Assembly (NCBI GenBank): GCA_913056345.1
Contig: CAJXMH010000004.1
Coordinates: forward strand, 85,790-149,789
Reading direction: 5' to 3'
Length of the DNA stretch: 64,000 nt
Source of the DNA: an uncultured Flavobacteriales bacterium
GTDB lineage: Bacteria; Bacteroidota; Bacteroidia; Flavobacteriales_E; Vicingaceae
This document shows positions 53,537 through 61,831 of the stretch, piece after piece. Numbering within the stretch: the first letter of the stretch is position 1; every line of letters starts with the position of its first letter. Below the pieces are notes generated by a model that was given only the letters and a program-made list of their open reading frames with translations, was not told where the DNA came from and made no database searches. The position numbers and the translations under genes are program-made.

Positions 53537-54847
53537 ATGGTATTAGCATTAAATACAGCAACAGTAGGAGCCGCAGTAGCGGTAGTTTTAATCGTAGTGC
53601 TTCTTCTTGTAACATTATTGTTATGGGCAAAGGCAAAACTTACTTCATCAGGACCTGTAACCCTTACCATCAATGGTGAGAAGAAAGTTGAAGTAAACGC
53701 AGGTAGCACCCTACTCAGTACTTTAAGTGATCAGAAGATTTTTCTTCCTTCTGCTTGCGGAGGTGGTGGTACTTGTGCAATGTGCAAGTGTCAGATTAAA
53801 AGTGGTGGTGGTGAAATACTACCAACTGAAAAGCCCTATTTTTCAAGAAAAGAGATACAAGAAGATTGGAGGCTTGGTTGCCAAGTGAAAGTGAAGGAGG
53901 ATATGGAAGTTCAGATTCCGGAAGAGATTTTCGGAATCAAAAAATGGGAGTGCGAAGTTGTTTCCAATTACAATGTAGCTACCTTCATTAAAGAATTTGT
54001 AGTGAAGCTTCCTGAAGGAGAAACGCTTGATTTTGAAGCGGGAGGATATATTCAGGTTGATGTACCACCAGTAGTATGTGACTTTAAGGATATGGACATA
54101 GCGCCACATCCTGATGATCCTGCAGGTGCAGATAAGTTTAAAGAAGACTGGGATAACTTTGGTCTATGGGACTTAACCATGAAGAATAACGAAGAGATAT
54201 TCCGTGCCTATTCTATGGCCAATCACCCGGCAGAAGGAAACATCATCATGTTGAATATTCGTATTGCTACCCCACCATGGGATAGAGATAAGAATGCGTG
54301 GATGAATGTAAATCCTGGAATTTGTTCTTCTTATGTATTTACAAGAAAACCCGGAGACAAAGTAACCATTTCAGGTCCTTATGGAGAATTCTTTATTAAG
54401 GATACTGACAAGGAAATGGTTTACATTGGTGGTGGTGCAGGAATGGCTCCTTTAAGAGCGCATATTTTCCACTTATTCCACACCCTAAAAACTGGTAGAA
54501 AGGTATCTTATTGGTACGGGGGTCGATCTAAACGAGAGTTGTTCTACATCGATCAATTTAGAAAAATTGAAGAAGAATTTCCAAACTTCAAATTCCATGT
54601 TGTGCTGTCAGAGCCTACGGAAGACGATAATTGGAACGAGAAAAATTCGCTTGATGATGATGGTGATGGTTTCTTAGGTTTCGTGCATCAAGCTTTTATT
54701 GATCATTATCTGAAGAAGCACGAAGAGCCAGAAGAAATTGAATTTTATTTCTGTGGTCCTCCGATGATGAATGCAGCAGTGATCAAAATGTGTGATGATT
54801 GGGGTATTCCTGAAGAGCACATTAGTTTTGATGATTTCGGAGGCTAG
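53537..54847 (+). CDS. nqrF: Na+-translocating NADH:quinone reductase subunit F
   Basis: The NADH-oxidising subunit. An N-terminal membrane helix (9-30) is followed by a ferredoxin domain with 2Fe-2S ligands Cys74, Cys80, Cys83 and Cys115 ([14 protein letters not shown]), then an FAD domain ([11 protein letters not shown]) and an NADH domain ([23 protein letters not shown]). 436 residues, slightly longer than 407 in Vibrio. The terminator at 54868 closes the operon. Confidence 0.97.
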   Translation: MVLALNTATVGAAVAVVLIVVLLLVTLLLWAKAKLTSSGPVTLTINGEKKVEVNAGSTLLSTLSDQKIFLPSACGGGGTCAMCKCQIKSGGGEILPTEKPYFSRKEIQEDWRLGCQVKVKEDMEVQIPEEIFGIKKWECEVVSNYNVATFIKEFVVKLPEGETLDFEAGGYIQVDVPPVVCDFKDMDIAPHPDDPAGADKFKEDWDNFGLWDLTMKNNEEIFRAYSMANHPAEGNIIMLNIRIATPPWDRDKNAWMNVNPGICSSYVFTRKPGDKVTISGPYGEFFIKDTDKEMVYIGGGAGMAPLRAHIFHLFHTLKTGRKVSYWYGGRSKRELFYIDQFRKIEEEFPNFKFHVVLSEPTEDDNWNEKNSLDDDGDGFLGFVHQAFIDHYLKKHEEPEEIEFYFCGPPMMNAAVIKMCDDWGIPEEHISFDDFGG

Positions 54848-54867
54848 CTTTTAAATCTAGGATATTA

Positions 54868-54906
54868 AAAAGGCCCTTAGCATTTGCAAAGGGCCTTTTC
54901 TTTTTT
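54868..54906. terminator. Rho-independent terminator after nqrF and ppa
   Basis: AAAAGGCCCTT/AAGGGCCTTTT forms an 11-base stem with a 10-base loop and T runs at 54896-54899 and 54901-54906. It is A-rich upstream, so it can act in both directions between convergent nqrF and ppa. Confidence 0.9.
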
Positions 54907-54917
54907 GATCTGTTTTT

Positions 54918-55457
54918 CTAATCTTTAGCTCTCAATTGTTTATAATCCTCAATCGCTTTTTGTATTACTTCCTGAGCGACTTTTTTTCCCTGAAACTCTT
55001 CCACTACCACCGTTTTGTTTTCCAATTTTTTGTAGTCTTCAAAAAAGCTCCGTAATTCTCTGATGGCATGTTCAGGCAACTGATCTACATCATGCAAATG
55101 ATTAACACTCATGTCATTTACTGCCACAGCAATGATCTTATCGTCTTTTTCACCTTCATCAATCATGTGCATCACTCCGATGGGCCGAGCTTCAACTTCA
55201 CATAAAGGAACAATATCTATTTGCGACAGTACCAGAATGTCTAAAGGGTCATGATCATCGCAGTAGGTTTGTGGGATGAAGCCATAATTATAGGGGTAGT
55301 TAATGGAGGAGAAAAGTACTCGGTCTAATTTCAATAATCCGGAGTCTTTATCGAGTTCGTATTTAGCCCGGCAATTCTTGGGAATCTCTATGATGCCACT
55401 TACAATTTCTGGTGCCTCAATACCAACATTTACGTCGTGCCAAGGGTGTGTGTTCAT
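54918..55457 (-). CDS. ppa: Inorganic pyrophosphatase (family I)
   Basis: The enzyme hydrolyses diphosphate released in biosynthesis. The signature is DHDPLDI (68-74), in which Asp68, Asp70 and Asp73 bind Mg2+, together with [13 protein letters not shown] and the C-terminal KNLENKTVV-like region. 179 residues is the prokaryotic hexameric length. A -7 box TACCTTTG at 55463-55470 is only six bases before the ATG and would give an almost leaderless mRNA; another, TAGCTTTG at 55484-55491, would give a leader of about 25 bases. Confidence 0.96.
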   Translation of the reverse strand: MNTHPWHDVNVGIEAPEIVSGIIEIPKNCRAKYELDKDSGLLKLDRVLFSSINYPYNYGFIPQTYCDDHDPLDILVLSQIDIVPLCEVEARPIGVMHMIDEGEKDDKIIAVAVNDMSVNHLHDVDQLPEHAIRELRSFFEDYKKLENKTVVVEEFQGKKVAQEVIQKAIEDYKQLRAKD

Positions 55458-55508
55458 ACTAGCAAAGGTAATTTATTGCATTGCAAAGCTAGATTAATTA
55501 GGGTTAAA

Positions 55509-56843
55509 TTAGTGTTGTCCTTTGGCTTCTAGTTTTAAAAATCTCATTGGATCTATGGCTTTTTCATCTTCTCTTATCTCATAATGTAGGTGGACGCTTA
55601 GTGAAGTACCACTAGTCCCAATAATTCCCAAGGTGTCTCCCTGATTCACTAACTCGCCGGCTATTACCTTTAAGGCACTTAGGTGAGCATACAGACTAGA
55701 GTAGGTGCCATTATGTTGGATAATTACATGTTTACCATAGCCCGTTGTATTTGTTTTACTGCATTTTACCACTCCATCGGCAGTGGCTAGGATGGGCGTA
55801 CCTTCCGGGGCCAAAAGGTCTATTCCACGGTGTAGTTTTTCTTTTTTAGTTAGCGGGTGAGTTCGATTACCATATCCGGCTGCTACTTTGTGAATTTTTG
55901 ATTTTTCAATCGGAAGTCCTCTTGGGACTTTGAATATGCTCATCCCTGTGCCGGACTTTACTTTTTGATTCAGCTCAGCCTCAATTTTATCTGTTTTTAA
56001 ACTAAAGGCGGCCAGCACAGTAGTTAAGATTAGCAGACTTAGAGTAAGCTTTACGCTTTTTTTAAACTTTGATTTGGGTGGATTTTGAATCATATTAATT
56101 CGATTTTTAATGGATAAATAAGAGAAAGGATTACTTAGATAATGTTGGTTTTGCTTTTTTAGAGACTGAAGGATCAATTGGAGGTATTCAGGGTTTGGTT
56201 GGTTTTTAAGCACACCTTGATCGGCTAAAAATTCATGATTTTCTTTGATCACTTTCCGAAACACCCACAAAAGTGGATTGAACCAATAGAAGCAGAGAAT
56301 AAGTTCTAGGAAGCAAACATCCAAACTGTGCCATTGCCGAACGTGCACCTTCTCATGTTGGATAATTTGGTCAGCTATAGCTTGACTTTTAGGTAAATAT
56401 AATCGATTGAAAAAGCTATAGGGTATTTCGCCTTCCGCTTCATAAATTAGTTCGCCTTCCGCTTTTTTGACCAACTTTTTATTGAGCAGAGAAAAGAGTT
56501 TAGTAAAGAAACGAAGCAAGAAAAAAGCAGAAACTATAAAGTAGATTCCTAGTAAGTAGCTACTTAAAGAGTTTTCTTGCGGATAGGAGGTCTTGGTTGG
56601 CTGATTAATAAAGCTGGCTTTTTTCAGACCGCTGCTTACTAGTTGAGTGCCTTCTTGCAGCAGCATTGGCATTGTTTCGGTTTCAAACTGAAAGTTAACG
56701 CTAGGCCATAGCAATAAAAGTAGAAGAGAAGTCAGTAAATAAAAACGGTTAAATTTCCATTGTCCTGAATTTCGCAAAAACAAGAAGTAAAGCCCAATTA
56801 AGATGGCAGAGAGTAAGTAACTTTTGAGGAGGTAAAGCATCAT
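55509..56843 (-). CDS. M56 (BlaR1-type) and M23 (LytM-type) metallopeptidase fusion
   Basis: The 444-residue protein has N-terminal transmembrane helices (about 4-24, 34-50, 96-116), an M56 zinc site QHEKVHVRQW (HExxH 163-167; third ligand region HEFLAD near 203-208), a further membrane helix (264-280) and a complete C-terminal M23 domain: GYGNRTHPL (323-331), HRGIDLLAPEGTP (His338, Asp342), YAHLS (His387) and SVHLHYEI (His418, His420). In BlaR1 the C-terminal part is a beta-lactam sensor; here an enzyme that can cut peptide cross-links replaces it. The start overlaps the BlaI stop by four bases, so the two are co-translated. The protein may sense cell-wall state and release BlaI; that is inference. 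Confidence 0.87.
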   Translation of the reverse strand: MMLYLLKSYLLSAILIGLYFLFLRNSGQWKFNRFYLLTSLLLLLLWPSVNFQFETETMPMLLQEGTQLVSSGLKKASFINQPTKTSYPQENSLSSYLLGIYFIVSAFFLLRFFTKLFSLLNKKLVKKAEGELIYEAEGEIPYSFFNRLYLPKSQAIADQIIQHEKVHVRQWHSLDVCFLELILCFYWFNPLLWVFRKVIKENHEFLADQGVLKNQPNPEYLQLILQSLKKQNQHYLSNPFSYLSIKNRINMIQNPPKSKFKKSVKLTLSLLILTTVLAAFSLKTDKIEAELNQKVKSGTGMSIFKVPRGLPIEKSKIHKVAAGYGNRTHPLTKKEKLHRGIDLLAPEGTPILATADGVVKCSKTNTTGYGKHVIIQHNGTYSSLYAHLSALKVIAGELVNQGDTLGIIGTSGTSLSVHLHYEIREDEKAIDPMRFLKLEAKGQH

Positions 56844-57220
56844 GACTTTTTCTTTTTTTCTTCGATCTGTCGATCGACTAGTTCTTGCAATTCCTCTAAC
56901 TGTTCTAGACTTAAGTTACTCTCATTGGTAAAAAAGGAAGCAAATTGTGCCACTGACTTGTTAAAGTACTTGTCTACCATTTTGTTGATCTCTCTTGAAA
57001 AGTAGGAGGGTTTTTTCAATTTCGGGAAGTAGCGTTTGTCTCTTCCTTGTTGCTCGAAACCGATGTGACCCTTTTCAATTAATCGGTTAACCATGGTAGA
57101 AATTGTGGTATAGGCCGGTTTGGGTTCTTGGTATTTGGCAACAAGGTCTTTCATGTAAGCAGAGTCAAGTTCCCATAGATGATTCATGAGTTCCAGTTCC
57201 TTTTCGCTTAAATTTTTCAT
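56840..57220 (-). CDS. BlaI/MecI/CopY-family repressor
   Basis: The 126-residue protein has the family winged helix (LSEKELELMNHLWELDSAYMKDLV, near 3-26; PAYTTISTMVNRLIEKGHI, near 34-52) and C-terminal dimerisation helices. MecI/BlaI proteins are cut by the M56 partner after an inducing signal. The gene is at the head of the operon, with two operator boxes at 57221-57254 and the promoter at 57245-57274. The next gene (M56/M23) starts at its stop (ATGA). Confidence 0.93.
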   Translation of the reverse strand: MKNLSEKELELMNHLWELDSAYMKDLVAKYQEPKPAYTTISTMVNRLIEKGHIGFEQQGRDKRYFPKLKKPSYFSREINKMVDKYFNKSVAQFASFFTNESNLSLEQLEELQELVDRQIEEKKKKS

Positions 57221-57234
57221 ATTACAAAAGTAGT
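57221..57234. promoter_or_regulatory. BlaI operator box 2
   Basis: ATTACAAAAGTAGT agrees with box 1 (ACTACAAATGTAGT) at 12 of 14 positions and is exactly 20 bases away, so the two lie on one helical face. It touches the start codon, beneath the expected transcript start. Confidence 0.6.
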
Positions 57235-57240
57235 TTAACG

Positions 57241-57254
57241 ACTACAAATGTAGT
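57241..57254. promoter_or_regulatory. BlaI operator box 1
   Basis: ACTACAAATGTAGT is an inverted repeat of two six-base arms with a two-base spacer and matches the BlaI/MecI core TACA-N2-TGTA. It overlaps the -7 box of the promoter, so bound repressor would block RNA polymerase. Confidence 0.7.
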
Positions 57255-57274
57255 AATAAAATTTAAGTGTGCAA
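57245..57274 (-). promoter_or_regulatory. Promoter of the BlaI-M56/M23 operon
   Basis: On the minus strand TTG (complement of CAA at 57272-57274) is followed after 19 bases by TACATTTG (57245-57252). The agreement with the Bacteroidota consensus is exact. The transcript should begin about 20 bases before the repressor ATG. Confidence 0.75.
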
Positions 57275-57282
57275 TTTTTCCT

Positions 57283-58767
57283 TTATTCAGCCTCTTTTCT
57301 TCTTATTTTGGTGTTGCGGGTGTGCTTCTTAAGAATACGTTCTTTCTCTTGTTTTACCATGGGGTGAGAACGATGACCCCAAATTTTCTTACGAGCTTGC
57401 TTACCGCTTTCTGATAGATCTACGATGGGCTCGGGATAATCTTCTCCGATCTTTATTCCATAAAGCGACTGTTCTATTTTAGACAATTTCCATGGTTCGT
57501 GGATCAACTCAGCCGGGACTTCTTTCAGTTTGGGAACCCATTGTTTTATAAAAATACCTTCAGGGTCATGATCTTGCGACTGCTTAACCGGATTATACAT
57601 TCTTACCGTATTGATGCCGGTTGTTCCAGCCTGCATCTGAAATTGAGGATAATGAATGCCGGGCTCATAATCCAAGAATTGCTGCGCTAGGTGATAAGCT
57701 CCCTTCCGCCAGTCTACATCTAAATGGTGACAAAGAAAAGAGACTAACATGGCACGCATTCTAAAATTGATCCATCCTGTTTTGGTTACCGCACGCATAC
57801 AAGCATCTACTAAAGGAAAGCCTGTTTTTCCTTCTTTCCAGGCTTTGATCTTTGCGCTGTTATTCTCTCTTTCCAATAGTTCATAACCTCTGTTTAAACA
57901 ATGGGTTTCGTATTCACATTCCTGCTCAAATTTTTGGATAAAATGGCAGTGCCACTTAAGGCGAGTTAAGAAAGCATGAAAAGCTCGTTTATTGGTTTTG
58001 CGATTAGGATGTTTGGCAACAAACTGATAGGCTTGAGCTATGCTCAGATTGCCCCACGCTAAATATGGCGACAGACGGCTACAGGAAGTTCTACTTTGCA
58101 AAGGCTTGGAAATGTGTCGATGGTAATTTTTTCCACGTTCTTTGACAAAGCTTTTCAAATAACGCCACGCTTTATCTTCACCAGCCGGCTGATAATGATC
58201 GGGGTATTGCTCTAAAGTTACTCGTAAAGCATCACTTAGCGGAAAAGGATTTTCAATCCCAAAATCAGCTTGTTTTATAAATTTATTTTCGATCAGCGGT
58301 GATGCCATTTGCTTGTACCAAGCTTGATCCCATCCCTTTCGGTTATTAATTCCACGAATTATTCCATCACGTTGAAATTCAGCCCATGCTATTCCTTTTT
58401 TCTTGAAAAGTTTAGCAATGGCTTTATCTCTTTGCCATGTTATGGCGATTCCGCTTTCTTGATAGCTGAAAACCTCTTGGATCTCAAAATGACTAGATAA
58501 ACTTTGAAAGATCTCTTCAGCTTCACCTTCGCAGATTAAAAGTTTAATCCCCTTAACGGCTAACTTCGCCTTCATTTCTTGTAAAGAGGCATAAACAAAC
58601 TGCAAATGTCTCAAGGCTTGATCTGGGTGTGCCATGAGGCTTGGCTCAAAAAGGTAAAGAGCAAAATAGGGTAGGCCCCTATTTTCTGCTTTTTGAAATG
58701 CCGCATGATTTTGCAAGCGTAAGTCTCTCTTAAGCCAGACTAAATTGATTCTTCCCTTTGTTGCCAT
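57283..58767 (-). CDS. Cryptochrome/photolyase-family flavoprotein
   Basis: The 494-residue protein begins with the photolyase alpha/beta domain ([22 protein letters not shown]) and continues into the helical FAD domain ([21 protein letters not shown] near 222-242, [22 protein letters not shown] near 323-344, [18 protein letters not shown] near 403-420). It could repair pyrimidine dimers or act as a cryptochrome. The tryptophan electron chain cannot be judged from this reading. It is separate from the BlaI operon (62 bases) and has no visible photolyase cofactor gene nearby. Confidence 0.88.
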   Translation of the reverse strand: MATKGRINLVWLKRDLRLQNHAAFQKAENRGLPYFALYLFEPSLMAHPDQALRHLQFVYASLQEMKAKLAVKGIKLLICEGEAEEIFQSLSSHFEIQEVFSYQESGIAITWQRDKAIAKLFKKKGIAWAEFQRDGIIRGINNRKGWDQAWYKQMASPLIENKFIKQADFGIENPFPLSDALRVTLEQYPDHYQPAGEDKAWRYLKSFVKERGKNYHRHISKPLQSRTSCSRLSPYLAWGNLSIAQAYQFVAKHPNRKTNKRAFHAFLTRLKWHCHFIQKFEQECEYETHCLNRGYELLERENNSAKIKAWKEGKTGFPLVDACMRAVTKTGWINFRMRAMLVSFLCHHLDVDWRKGAYHLAQQFLDYEPGIHYPQFQMQAGTTGINTVRMYNPVKQSQDHDPEGIFIKQWVPKLKEVPAELIHEPWKLSKIEQSLYGIKIGEDYPEPIVDLSESGKQARKKIWGHRSHPMVKQEKERILKKHTRNTKIRRKEAE

Positions 58768-58824
58768 TTAAAACTTAACTGCAAAGCGACCATTTGGTTT
58801 AAGGAAAAACAGATTCTCAAGATG

Positions 58825-59694
58825 TCAAACAACCACTTTTAATGATCTTGGTACCACTTTAATGGTCATTTCTTTTAAACTCCTTCTTGGTTCGCCATCC
58901 ATGTGGTATTGTTCTGCTTGCTTTACTTTGATCTCTTTCGCTTGAATTACTTTGTAGTACTTCGATTTCTCGATTTGCTTGTTAAACAGCTTAAAAATTA
59001 TATCAGGGGCCAAATGGGAAGGAAATTGTTCTAAAATGCAAACATTCAGTTTTCCATCCGAGAGGGAAGCGGAAGGAGCAATCCAAGCGTTGTTGCCATA
59101 TTGTCCTGCATTGGCAAAGTTGACCAAGAAAGCTTCTGTTTCTATCCTTTCTCCATCTATTTCCAAATGGTAGGTCTTAGGTTTAAAGTTAAAAAACTCT
59201 TGAGTGGTGACTTGCATGTAAGAAAGAAAGCCACGTCGCCCAAAATTGGCGAACTTCCAACCGACCTGAGCATCAAATCCCAATCCAGCGGTAGCTAAAA
59301 AGGCTTGACCGTCAATACTGGCAGTATCTATCGTTTTTGTTTTGAAGGCCATGATGCGCTCAATCGCTTCATCGAGCTTTAGGGGGATTTTTAAATGTCG
59401 TGCAAAGCCATTTCCTGAGCCCATTGGGATAATACCTAAGGCTACTTTGGTGTTGATCAAAGCTTTCCCAACTTCATTAACGGAACCGTCACCTCCAACC
59501 GCCACCACAGCATCAGCACCTTGTTTTACCGCTTCTTTAGCTAAGTCAGTTGCATGACCGGGGCCTTCTGTAAAGTGAATTGCAAATTGGATTTCCGGCT
59601 TCAGTTCCCTTTTCAATTGATCTACTAATTGGAGTTTTCGTTTTACTCCCGACTTGGGATTAATGACAAATTGTATTTTATGAAGCTTAATCAC
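58825..59694 (-). CDS. Diacylglycerol/lipid kinase family (YegS-like)
   Basis: The 289-residue protein has the DAGK catalytic features: VINPKSGVKRK (near 10-20), GGDGSVNEVGKALI (near 66-79) and GIIPMGSGNGFARHL (near 87-101). YegS-type enzymes phosphorylate diacylglycerol, ceramide or related lipids in the cytoplasm. The ATG overlaps the upstream sulfatase-fold stop by four bases, so both probably act on lipids or polymers of the envelope. Confidence 0.9.
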   Translation of the reverse strand: MIKLHKIQFVINPKSGVKRKLQLVDQLKRELKPEIQFAIHFTEGPGHATDLAKEAVKQGADAVVAVGGDGSVNEVGKALINTKVALGIIPMGSGNGFARHLKIPLKLDEAIERIMAFKTKTIDTASIDGQAFLATAGLGFDAQVGWKFANFGRRGFLSYMQVTTQEFFNFKPKTYHLEIDGERIETEAFLVNFANAGQYGNNAWIAPSASLSDGKLNVCILEQFPSHLAPDIIFKLFNKQIEKSKYYKVIQAKEIKVKQAEQYHMDGEPRRSLKEMTIKVVPRSLKVVV

Positions 59695-61553
59695 GGCATC
59701 AACTTGTTTTCTGCTAAAGCAGTATGATATTGCTGAAGGAGAGCTTTAAGCTCATTTTCTAGTTTAGCTTGGTCAGGAATTTCTTCACTTATTAAATTGC
59801 GTTTAAGTTCAGGATCTTTGGTTCGATCATAGAAGGCTACGGTTATTTCCCCATCAAAATGTAAAACGTAATCTCCCTTTACGAACTGATACAGGCCATT
59901 CAGGTAATTCACCACAAATCCTTCCTGTTTAGGCTTAAGTGCTGATCCTCCAAAAGCCACTAATTTTCCCTCCCAACCAATAAAATCTAAGATAGTAGGA
60001 TAGAGGTCATTTTGTTGGGTGAGGGTTGAGATTCGCTTGCCCTCACTCATTTCAGAGTGGTAAAAAACCATCGGAATGGCATAAATACCCAAGCGATTAT
60101 TGTATTCTCTTCTTAAGGTCTGAGAAGTATGATCAGCCGTAATCACAAAGAGGGTATTGTGAAACCAATCGGTTCGTTTGGCTGTTGCGAAAAATTGCTT
60201 TAGAGAATGATCCGCATAGCGGACAGACTTTAAAATGGGCAAGGGCCCTTCCTCAAACTTTTCGTTGTAAGGTTCGGGAACGGTATAAGGATGATGAGAG
60301 GATAGGGTAAAAAGGGTAGCGAAGAAAGGCTGTTTACCTTTACTCAGGTCTTCGACGCAGAATTGTAAAAAAGGCTCATCAAAGATTCCCCAATTACCAT
60401 CGTAATCTCCCTCCTTAGGATATTCATCTTTTCCTACATATTCCTCAATTCCGGCTAAGCGAGCAAAGGCGTTAAAACCCATGGTACCATTTTCTCCTCC
60501 ATGATAAAACACGGTGCGGTAATTCTCTTTTCCCAGTTGCGTTCCTAAACCTTCTAGTCGATTACTGCCATATTTGGAACTCACATAAGCGGTATTCATT
60601 AAAGTGGGAACGCCGGCTAAGATGGAAGGCAAAGCTTCGATCGATTTTTTCCCATTGGCGTAAGCTTGATCGAAAACCAAGCTATGTAGCATCAAACTAT
60701 CCAAAAAAGGAGTATAACCATCACCTTCGTGAAAAGCCCCAATGTATTCTTTAGAAAAGCTCTCCGCTATAATTAAAACCACGTTCATGGGATTAAAGCT
60801 ACTGTCCGCTTTCAGCTGCATTATTGGAGAATAGAGCTGCTCTGCCTTTGCCTCAGTAAAATAGCTCTTTCGCTCAATATCCTCTTTGTAAGCTGATTTA
60901 ATGATAGTGAAAGGGGTGTTTAAAACCACCGCCATATTCTTGGCTTGGGCGTATTGTCCTGCTTGGATTACATTCAGCGGACGCAACTGTAGTCCACCGC
61001 GGAAGCCAATAATGTAAAAGCCTAGCACAGGGAGCAAAAAGGCGAGGTAAAGGGGGAATTTTGGAGCTTGATAGCTTGTGGGTTCAGTTTTTCGGTAGAG
61101 CCATTCTGAAAATGCGATTAACAGCATAGCAAGCAAGATCAAGTACCAATAGTCAAAAAAGAAGGTAGGAAGCAGATTTAATAAGTCATTTTCCAGTCCG
61201 CTGCTGGTAAAGAGATCTGCAGTGGTGCGTTTCTGGGTAAACTTAAAATACTCAAAGTCTATGGTATTAAAAACGATGGCTAAACTGTTGGAAAAGTGAA
61301 ATAAGCCTTTTCGCAGCTTACTTTTAGTTCTAAAATCAACCAATATACTCAACAGAAATGGAGCATAGAGGAGAGTGACCGTCATCCAGTCAAAACGCAA
61401 GCCGCCCCAAAGTTGGGTAAAGGTTAAAGTATTGAAATAGGAGTGATTAAAGGCAAAGAATAAAAGGCGGCATAGACTGAGCACCAGAAGGGCAAGCCCC
61501 ATTTTGGCGATCAAGTAGTTGAAATTGGAGAGTAAAGGCCTCATGGCCTTCAA
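59691..61553 (-). CDS. LTA-synthase-like sulfatase-fold membrane enzyme
   Basis: Five N-terminal membrane helices (about 12-215) precede an alkaline-phosphatase/sulfatase fold: NVVLIIAESFSKEYI (near 257-271), the nucleophile region ANGKKSIEALPSILAG (near 300-315), and TADHTSQTLRREYN with the metal Asp-His. Such enzymes transfer phosphoglycerol or phosphoethanolamine to envelope polymers (LtaS/OpgB type), or cleave lipids. In a Gram-negative host the phosphoglycerol transferase role on glycans is more likely than LTA. The lipid kinase follows with ATGA coupling. Confidence 0.88.
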   Translation of the reverse strand: MKAMRPLLSNFNYLIAKMGLALLVLSLCRLLFFAFNHSYFNTLTFTQLWGGLRFDWMTVTLLYAPFLLSILVDFRTKSKLRKGLFHFSNSLAIVFNTIDFEYFKFTQKRTTADLFTSSGLENDLLNLLPTFFFDYWYLILLAMLLIAFSEWLYRKTEPTSYQAPKFPLYLAFLLPVLGFYIIGFRGGLQLRPLNVIQAGQYAQAKNMAVVLNTPFTIIKSAYKEDIERKSYFTEAKAEQLYSPIMQLKADSSFNPMNVVLIIAESFSKEYIGAFHEGDGYTPFLDSLMLHSLVFDQAYANGKKSIEALPSILAGVPTLMNTAYVSSKYGSNRLEGLGTQLGKENYRTVFYHGGENGTMGFNAFARLAGIEEYVGKDEYPKEGDYDGNWGIFDEPFLQFCVEDLSKGKQPFFATLFTLSSHHPYTVPEPYNEKFEEGPLPILKSVRYADHSLKQFFATAKRTDWFHNTLFVITADHTSQTLRREYNNRLGIYAIPMVFYHSEMSEGKRISTLTQQNDLYPTILDFIGWEGKLVAFGGSALKPKQEGFVVNYLNGLYQFVKGDYVLHFDGEITVAFYDRTKDPELKRNLISEEIPDQAKLENELKALLQQYHTALAENKLMP

Positions 61554-61586
61554 AAGTAGTGAAGTAGAATGGTTCGGAACTTGGCT

Positions 61587-61748
61587 TTAACTGTCTTTAG
61601 CAGACTTTTTTCGCATTTTCTCTTTCTGCATTTCCATCAAACCGCATTCGTCGCAATTGTGCGATTGAGTTTGCTTTCGCAAGAAGGAGATCAAATAGAT
61701 GATCGCTGCTACTGCTAAAACTCCTACGATTATCTCTTGTACGTTCAT
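61587..61748 (-). CDS. FeoB-associated Cys-rich membrane protein-like
   Basis: A 53-residue open frame on the minus strand reads MNVQEIIVGVLAVAAIIYLI at the start, a single membrane helix, followed by a hydrophilic tail with CDECG (Cys32, Cys35). It fits the FeoB-associated Cys-rich membrane protein family, which usually stands beside feoA/feoB in Bacteroidota; no feo gene is in this window. It is too short to appear in many gene lists. A -7 box TAAGTTTG (complement of CAAACTTA at 61778-61785) lies 30 bases before its ATG. Confidence 0.75.
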   Translation of the reverse strand: MNVQEIIVGVLAVAAIIYLISFLRKQTQSHNCDECGLMEMQKEKMRKKSAKDS

Positions 61749-61797
61749 GCTGTTAATAAATCCAATTGATTCAACTACAAACTTAGGCTTTAAAACA

Positions 61798-61805
61798 TAA
61801 ATTTG
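61798..61805 (+). promoter_or_regulatory. Candidate promoter -7 box of the E1 gene
   Basis: TAAATTTG fits TAnnTTTG and is 26 bases before the ATG at 61832. No TTG at 17-23 bases upstream. Together with the box at 61778-61785 on the other strand it makes this a divergent promoter region. Confidence 0.4.
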
Positions 61806-61831
61806 GGATCAAATCAAGCTTCTAGCTCACT

